Notes under the pieces: model-generated
The model's database searches: none
What the model was told of the DNA's origin: nothing
Seen by the model: the letters and a program-made list of their open reading frames with translations, nothing else
In this document: piece after piece, positions 34,001 to 37,896 of the stretch
Layout: each line of letters opens with the position of its first letter
Position numbering within the stretch: position 1 is the first letter of the stretch
Assembly: GCA_945888475.1 (NCBI GenBank)
Contig: CAMDAB010000020.1
Location: 1 to 37,896, forward strand
DNA length: 37,896 nt
Direction of reading: 5' to 3'
Source of the DNA: Saprospira grandis DSM 2844
Lineage (GTDB): Bacteria; Bacteroidota; Bacteroidia; Chitinophagales; Saprospiraceae
Translations under genes and position numbers: made by a program

Positions 34001-35800
34001 AATTAATTCTGCTACGCCGATATCGAAGGCGGGATGAGCGATGGCTGCGAAAACTTCTGTGGATTTCCAGGGTAGTTTAGCGTCCCAGGCTTCGAAAAAA
34101 GCAAGCAGATTTTCTAGGCTGAGCTGTACCACTTTTGGTGTTCCGGTTGAGCCTGAGGTACAAATGGAAAGTGCCGCAGCCGATTTTCCGCTGACCTTTA
34201 TGGTCGGATTTTCAGGCAGCTGTTCCAAACTGTCGAGCGCAATTGCTTCCGGGAGTAAATCATTTGATTGACTTGTAAAAATAAGATCGGCAGGATGCTC
34301 CTCCAGCAATTTTTCTATAAATGCAGGCGATTCCTGCTCATTCAGGCTCAACACTTCAACTCCGGCGCGCCAGGCAGCAACAAAGACTAGGTCACTGTTA
34401 GGATGCTTATTCCCAACAATCCATATCCTTCGGATCTCTTTTTTATGGAAATAGTTAGTCAGCGCTTGGTACATACTGATACGATTTTGCTTCGCAAGAT
34501 TTGATTCAATTTTTTGAAAAAAAGATTCAGACCCGCTATTTAAGTCAAATTCCGGCATTTCAGGCTTATCCCAAAGCTCAATTTCGCTCAATTTTATATT
34601 GGAATACTGTTCTAGTTTTTTAAGGAATCGCGTAAAATATTTTGCCAATATTTCGATCTGTGCTGTGCTGTGCTGTACCTGGTTATAATGCCAATCTAAT
34701 ACAAGTTGTCCATTTTTGGGACTGATTGCCAAACTGAGCGGAAATTCAGAAAAGTCGTAATTTTTTAAGAGCTTAAAATCCGCTTCATAGGCCTCGAGGG
34801 AGCTTTCAATCGGATAATTTTCAAAAGCAATGATAAAATCATAATTCAGCTGCTGAAAGACTTCACTTGTTGTGTCTGCGTAGGCAAAAGGGCTTAGGGC
34901 ACGTTCCCGTTCTTTGAAACGCAGTAGGATTTCAGCGGTTTTTTCATTAAAATCGACTTTGAGCTGATAGGGCAGGGTTTGAATACCAAGTCCAAAACCG
35001 TCGCGACAATTTTCTATGAGACCATTTTGCTTTACTTGTCCAAGCTGTACATTTTCTCTGTTGCTCCATTTGGCAATAAAACAGGTCCAGGCAAAAAGTA
35101 CATATTCGGCCTGCGTCAGCCCCAAGTTTTTTGCTGCACCAGCAACAGCTGCTTCTTCCACAAATTCCCTATGGCTGCAGTTTTTGTGCTGCCCATTGCC
35201 ATGAAAACTTAGTCCGGCAATCTGGTCGAAATTTGTAAGATATTTTTGGTATGCCTCAAGCGCAGCAGCATGATTAAGTTTTTTCCAGGCTTCGTACCAG
35301 TTTTTGTTTAATTTTGGCTGAATAATGGCCTGCGGATAACGAAGCGCAAAAAGCAGTTCGCTCAAAATTTTTTGTCGGCCCCAACCATCGAAAAGAATAT
35401 GGTGATATGTAAAAAGCAGGTATGTTTTTGAGTCTGTCTCTATCCAATCGAGGCTCATTGCAGCTTCCTTATCCAATATAAATCCCCGAGATAGTTGCGC
35501 TGTGCAAAAGGTTTCTATTTCGATTTCATTCAGTTGATGAAAACTGAACTTTGGCTTCATATTTTTCAGACTGACCCAAACCGCTTGTTTCAAGCCCTCA
35601 TAAAGTATAATAGAGCGAAGACATTCATAAGCCTGAACAATTTTATCAACAGCGCTTTCTAGCGACTTTCCCTCAATGTTGCGCACTTCGAAAAGCAATT
35701 GCTGCACATAGGTTTTTTGGCCCTCCCGTACCGAGGCGCTCAGCATAAACTGTTGTGCCGGCAGCAGTGGAACGATGGATAAAATGTCTTCTTTTTTCAT
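28049..35800 (-). CDS. NRPS-2: C-A-T-C-A(Orn)-T-C-T-TE
   Basis: 2,583 residues. C1 has HHILFDG (133-139) and follows the E domain of NRPS-1, so should accept a D-aminoacyl donor. A1 (about 430-880; CTSGSTGTPK, FYGPSECS, YRTGDLG) has code DIAHITFVLK, unassigned. T1 Ser919 (GLNS). C2 has NHALLDG (1086-1092): first His lost, catalytic second His and DG kept. A2 (about 1345-1810) has code D1505 V1506 G1509 E1548 I1574 G1576 S1601 I1609 D1610 K1792, DVGEIGSIDK, Orn; its A7 is diverged (WQSADKG, Asp kept). T2 Ser1847 (GKNS). C3 HHLVYDG (2020-2026) leads directly to T3 Ser2321 (GANS) with no A domain. TE (about 2365-2583) has GYSMGG with Ser2446, Asp2473 and His2569. The start overlaps NRPS-1 as ATGA. 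Confidence 0.93.
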   Translation of the reverse strand: MKKEDILSIVPLLPAQQFMLSASVREGQKTYVQQLLFEVRNIEGKSLESAVDKIVQAYECLRSIILYEGLKQAVWVSLKNMKPKFSFHQLNEIEIETFCTAQLSRGFILDKEAAMSLDWIETDSKTYLLFTYHHILFDGWGRQKILSELLFALRYPQAIIQPKLNKNWYEAWKKLNHAAALEAYQKYLTNFDQIAGLSFHGNGQHKNCSHREFVEEAAVAGAAKNLGLTQAEYVLFAWTCFIAKWSNRENVQLGQVKQNGLIENCRDGFGLGIQTLPYQLKVDFNEKTAEILLRFKERERALSPFAYADTTSEVFQQLNYDFIIAFENYPIESSLEAYEADFKLLKNYDFSEFPLSLAISPKNGQLVLDWHYNQVQHSTAQIEILAKYFTRFLKKLEQYSNIKLSEIELWDKPEMPEFDLNSGSESFFQKIESNLAKQNRISMYQALTNYFHKKEIRRIWIVGNKHPNSDLVFVAAWRAGVEVLSLNEQESPAFIEKLLEEHPADLIFTSQSNDLLPEAIALDSLEQLPENPTIKVSGKSAAALSICTSGSTGTPKVVQLSLENLLAFFEAWDAKLPWKSTEVFAAIAHPAFDIGVAELIFPLWKGWETRLIDKEILSDSQKLAEALEDVSAFHMVPSLLEQWIDHSEADDKSRIIMTGGDKVPPHLHSKLHKKFPNARLFQFYGPSECSVLASSFENKGQYEAHLLPLGTAFAHCGLSIFDSNNKAAAPFQEGEIIVYGPAVGLGYANSDNHEKFFEYLGQKAYRTGDLGFSDAEGNLFFRGRKDNQIKINGQRIELSRIESALAEWSAIEHWVVLSDGKQLFAFAKSKKPSTIPDREKLQNWLPFYAIPHFIEYLPDFPLNKNGKVDRQKLLEIAENLSIKNAEKNLDTDLAAILSALFPNKNISSSLSWYANGLNSIDALKFSGLLKTKLKINIEINKILGISCLADLNIVDAKDSAITAEVLIEAGQELYSTAARILFLSESDEQFFHSYWINSGIVLPKDSDLAAIKNWILKQQNLHLAAIAKDNKYVWKNAEPAIFELKVEDKAAFINYVEHTFLPTEKSLFMSFLGSSGQENYLAFKVNHALLDGLGLEQLWKKLQQDLNSGSFGEIKLIAPKEEKIDRDFWANYLKDIEIKTLPFLRKNSLDNGVNRLNFKLSQYERESLEKLCGEYHCSLFEAGLILFSRLWKNYYKDGNQAVGLPVNIGSFGSENHIAAMSVNMLPFRTDADSANEVLKNWRLLFDKRNTPFSEIAQLDKNQKNGLPFFNATYLYHSQKEQSKFESLDFKRASSDYLLSLDFIEEDKELIFSWEYQRDCFSESAIRKIQEDFFRLEQEKDSKKYPNVASLKQLWERVLKQYANNTALYFEQSRWSYAELNESIAGYAKNHVKKSEGIDVLILERNENAIIKLLFHLIEEIPFIPVDSETSEDRIQHIKSLAENIRLSEAVNQHLQYVIATSGTTGLPKLVGVSKIGYAAAVEAWISDYGMNTSDCCMQAASFSFDVSLGDIGRTFFNGAAILLLNATERKDPMLMLQKIKTFSVTVFETTPLIARWWLADSVELKDYPSLRLLIVGSDSWKMSELNALYKTKDLTQLVISSYGLSETTIDNSFFDPETDNHTEYAPEMPVPIGKAMSHCELKVVDKALKTLNDGIEGFICITGPAVGFGYFVDGKWTNPEALNWQSADKGIVDEWGICHFRGRSDRQVKIRGQRVELEEIENILSSISPGINWQIADFEQEFSTEMAAFFNANLSEVEIQQIKKELLAKFPTYYLPTLFIQIDKIPLNINGKTDMAALRKIALSKFVQKETLLDGADLLNRVLNHYEHCFNEKASPEQNFFQKGKNSFDAMHFVRSWNRISEEKMAVHQLFGAENFSSLTNLISIAIQKTEKKQDSLRKISKAQEAIWFEVKNGNAALYNLPHIVEIPNTYDLEKLSIAFEKTLKASQSLFVKFQENDLGDVFEIPLDSNNYILPQLEIEDLEKFREQAFLKEINLLEGPAFEAAVLSCKTKNYLYFNPHHLVYDGGSDAAFLNIFQHYYEGKNELIETNNEKAAGNPVDWENYFSLIQRPEIYFRKATNSLQEAIILPASTNETTLIHELAATYQCTPTVIVSHLLSKALQASGIALKWLSLAVDHRTAESVGMHMRAYPFPAFDSENSTDINIAKQKWALAQLFAAGDQAVIYPENIAVQTYHQLGLIIQHPFYLENFVPEEKIELARPRLPLTLYVEQINEQYLFRWEFDHSQIGMDKIRAIHLSFFNLAKELSSENKQIINYKPAGIRNNSFEKTEDISPELKQIWYKYTDSQKLQSQHFFEAGANSIKALLMLKEIEKSLQIRISAADFFKEPTLNFLSRATLKTAAYNLIWKLKEGNSRKELWLLPPIIGFGFIFNSLNLPKDWHSYAFSYPAAMGQESCKSIEEIARLLLRERMVMGELPEEVLLLGYSMGGLTAFEMAKWLEENGVKVKKLIILDKTAQPEYGKIVQKVDLKGELMEIARQIAADAMDYNRIIDYLRAHESLIEAYQQQGFVSCPIEVFYCAQGFALADFLKWQRFSSAELKIQSIANCSHYEIPKIWNELSFDF

Positions 35801-37896
35801 AAATCCAAAATGTTGAGCATATCGGATATTTTGTTCAAGTCATCGCTGTCTATGCTATCGTCGCTGTAAAAAGTTGCATCAGAACTAGATAGAAGGCTAT
35901 TGGCAAGCGCTGTCCATTTTTCAACAAAGTCATCAATTTTAAAATCGGGATGCGTTCTGAACATCCACCTGATTTTGCCCTCCAGAATAATTCCATTTAT
36001 CTCGAAAAAAGCCAGCATGGGATTTTGTGGATCGACCTGATTGCTTTGATCGAACTGTGCCGGTCTAGCCATCGAGTTCCAGTTTTCATCGAAACTTCCC
36101 AGGAAATTGAGCAGTAGCGGGAAAGGTGGTTTTTGCCAATTGCTCATTCCCATATAACCCAGGCCAAAATTGGGCAAGGCGGCAAATGCCTGTCTGACAT
36201 AGGCGTTTATTTCAACCTCATGTTCAGGATAAGCTTTTTCGCTCAGCGGATAAAATTGTGTGAACCAACCGATAGCATCTGAGAGTTCGGGAATGCCGCT
36301 GTATTGTCTGCCATGTGTCTCGAGGAAAATTGCGCTTTTTGGCTGTTTGGCCGCTAACCAGCAGTGCATGAAAAAACTTACAAATTTCTCATTCAAACTG
36401 AGCTCAGGATTCCAGTTTCTAAGGAATGCATGACTTTGATCGATGCTCCATTCCAAGGTTCTGAATTCGGAATCTTTGTAGGAACAGACGGTCAGTTGAT
36501 GAAATGGATTGGATATGACCTGTGGATAATAATCGAGCTGCTGATCTGAATTTCCTAGTTCGCCACAAGCCCTAAGTACCTCTCCAAAAACTGTTGTATC
36601 AGTTTCGGCAGTTTCATTACCTGCAAGTGCGTCCTGCAAATGATCCATCAGCACCCGCCAGCTGATGCCGTCGCAATAAAAATGGTGGATGCTGATAAAC
36701 AAGTAAACAGCATCGGGGCTATTGAACAATGCGATGGCGGACACAGGCCCTTCCTGCAGATTAAAAGCAGTCTGCAGCTTTTCGCAATGTGCTGTAATTT
36801 CCATGCTATGCTGAATCTCCAAAAATTGAAAAACAGGCGCTTTGCCTGGCTTCCATTTTCCATCAAAAACTTTTTGTAAAATATCGATGTTTCCGAAACA
36901 AAGTTTTATCTTTTCAAATATATCTGCTGCCTGCATCGGCAAAAAAAGTTCAAGCAATACGCTCTGATTGAAGTGATTGGCATTGCCCTGATAATATTCT
37001 CTAAACCATTTTTGTATGGGACTTAGTTGCAGGTCTGTATCCCTGATTTTTATGCTATTTGACTCAGCAATGTTCAATTGACTCAAACATTCGTTTAGGC
37101 TTGTCGCATTTAATAAGTCGGAAATCTCAATGGCATAGCCCATTTTTTTCAGTTTGCCAATGATTCTGAGTCCCAAAATCGAATCGCCGCCCTGCGCTGT
37201 AAAACTTTGATTGCCTTTGAGGGACTTGAACAAAGCATCTTTCTTTTTCAGCGAGACGAGTAGTTCCGAATCAAAGTTAAATGTATTTTCATTTATTTTT
37301 ATTTCACTGAGCATCAGCTTTACATCCATTTTTCCATTGTTATTCTCCGGAAAAACAGGCATTGCTACAATGCTGTCGGGCAACATATAGGCTGGAAAAT
37401 TAAGACCAAGCGCAGTTTTTAATTCCTCTGAATTAACAGCGACAGATTCGACAAAAAGAATAAACTGTTCCGCATCGCTTTTATGATAATAGACCCTTTT
37501 TACTGCTTTGTAATTGTTGGATACCCAATGCTCAATTTCGGAAAGTTCGAAACGCTGCCCCAATCTTTTTACCTGACGATCTTCCCTTCCCAACAAAAAC
37601 AATAATCCGTCTTTCATGTAGGCGCGGTCACCTGTTCTGTAAAATTTGAGCTTTGAACTGCTGAGAAACTTATTGTTTTCATTTTTCAGATAACTGCCTA
37701 CACCTGCTCCGCCTATGATAATCTCAGCGGGGAGTCCTGACTCTTGCTCCAATCCAATTGCATCGGCCAAAAATATACTTTCATGCCTGAGTGCCCTGCC
37801 CACAGAGGGTAAAAAGTTAACTGTCAAATCGATACAGGTCGAATAAGTAGTGGTTTCGGTGGGGCCATACCAATTGTAAATTTTGATATTGGGATT
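35797..37896 (-). CDS. NRPS-1, C-terminal part: A-T-E (5' end outside window)
   Basis: The frame is open to the window edge (699 residues visible). The first codons read NIKIYNWYGPTETTTYST, the A5 motif of an adenylation domain, so the TTG at 37827 is not the start. A7 is FYRTGDR, A8 GREDRQVKRLGQRFEL, A10 NNNGKMDVKL. T has GGDS with its Ser at about residue 239 of the visible part. An epimerisation domain follows: HHFYCDGISWR (about 404-414), LETHGR (about 525), GWFTQFYP and LLLNFLGSF are the E motifs. The residue loaded here is therefore converted to D. Specificity residues visible are only W, T and Y (positions 322, 330, 331 of PheA numbering), too few to assign. The tail DDSIDSDDLNKISDMLNILD resembles the NRPS-3 tail. 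Confidence 0.92.
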   Translation of the reverse strand, partial: NPNIKIYNWYGPTETTTYSTCIDLTVNFLPSVGRALRHESIFLADAIGLEQESGLPAEIIIGGAGVGSYLKNENNKFLSSSKLKFYRTGDRAYMKDGLLFLLGREDRQVKRLGQRFELSEIEHWVSNNYKAVKRVYYHKSDAEQFILFVESVAVNSEELKTALGLNFPAYMLPDSIVAMPVFPENNNGKMDVKLMLSEIKINENTFNFDSELLVSLKKKDALFKSLKGNQSFTAQGGDSILGLRIIGKLKKMGYAIEISDLLNATSLNECLSQLNIAESNSIKIRDTDLQLSPIQKWFREYYQGNANHFNQSVLLELFLPMQAADIFEKIKLCFGNIDILQKVFDGKWKPGKAPVFQFLEIQHSMEITAHCEKLQTAFNLQEGPVSAIALFNSPDAVYLFISIHHFYCDGISWRVLMDHLQDALAGNETAETDTTVFGEVLRACGELGNSDQQLDYYPQVISNPFHQLTVCSYKDSEFRTLEWSIDQSHAFLRNWNPELSLNEKFVSFFMHCWLAAKQPKSAIFLETHGRQYSGIPELSDAIGWFTQFYPLSEKAYPEHEVEINAYVRQAFAALPNFGLGYMGMSNWQKPPFPLLLNFLGSFDENWNSMARPAQFDQSNQVDPQNPMLAFFEINGIILEGKIRWMFRTHPDFKIDDFVEKWTALANSLLSSSDATFYSDDSIDSDDLNKISDMLNILDL

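Noticed and set aside
37750-37827. TTG at 37827 as the start of NRPS-1
   Set aside because: The frame is open further upstream to the edge and encodes the A5 motif NWYGPTETT, so the gene begins outside the window.
1-37896. CRISPR arrays, tRNA or rRNA genes, intact insertion sequences
   Set aside because: I saw no regularly spaced repeats, no tRNA-like cloverleaf and no transposase frame on either strand.

Overview
The window is AT-rich DNA from a member of the Bacteroidota. Three things support this: a nadE / rlmB / gldD-gldE-ssb-mutY neighbourhood typical of gliding-lineage Bacteroidota, promoter-like sites of the form TTG-N20-TAnnTTTG instead of E. coli -35/-10 boxes, and secreted proteins and dispersed repeats of the kind common in that phylum. 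The order within the phylum cannot be fixed from this window.

Positions 1-6576 (all minus strand) are conserved housekeeping genes: nadE (cut at its 3' end by the window), a small TPR protein, rlmB, gldD, gldE, ssb and mutY. Positions 6723-9440 (plus) carry a small exported protein of unknown function and a membrane-anchored protein with a von Willebrand A-type fold. A 478-bp gap at 9441-9918 holds no gene but has several palindromes and dispersed-repeat-like pieces. Then come parE (minus, with a promoter candidate), a small two-helix membrane protein (plus) and an EamA-type transporter (minus).

From 13642 to the right edge the minus strand is a non-ribosomal peptide synthetase (NRPS) locus, read right to left. 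NRPS-1 is partial and ends A-T-E. It is followed by NRPS-2 (C-A-T-C-A-T-C-T-TE), NRPS-3 (C-A-T), a disrupted 1.5-kb segment, a PhyH-type Fe(II)/2-oxoglutarate dioxygenase, a methyltransferase, NRPS-4 (C-A-T-C-A-T-C), an M28 metallopeptidase and a second methyltransferase. Most junctions are ATGA or TAATG overlaps or gaps of a few bases, so the genes are probably co-transcribed and translationally coupled. Reading ten-residue specificity codes by eye gives DFWNIGMVHK (the classical Thr code) for NRPS-4 A1 and DVGEIGSIDK (the gramicidin S Orn code) for both NRPS-2 A2 and NRPS-3. The E domain of NRPS-1 implies a D residue. The product is therefore predicted to be a cationic, probably hydroxylated and/or methylated peptide with two ornithines, a threonine and at least one D residue. 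The assembly line is not colinear: the only thioesterase is on NRPS-2, whose last module lacks an adenylation domain, and NRPS-4 ends in a condensation domain with no carrier after it.

Between NRPS-3 and the dioxygenase lies a scar. A 282-bp decayed copy of the NRPS-3 3' end (stop codon in the carrier motif, carrier Ser changed to Cys) still abuts the dioxygenase start. Between it and the real NRPS-3 end sit debris of what looks like a restriction-modification-type island: an AlbA_2/ATPase regulator with a large in-frame internal deletion, and the first residues of HsdR-like and RhuM-like genes.
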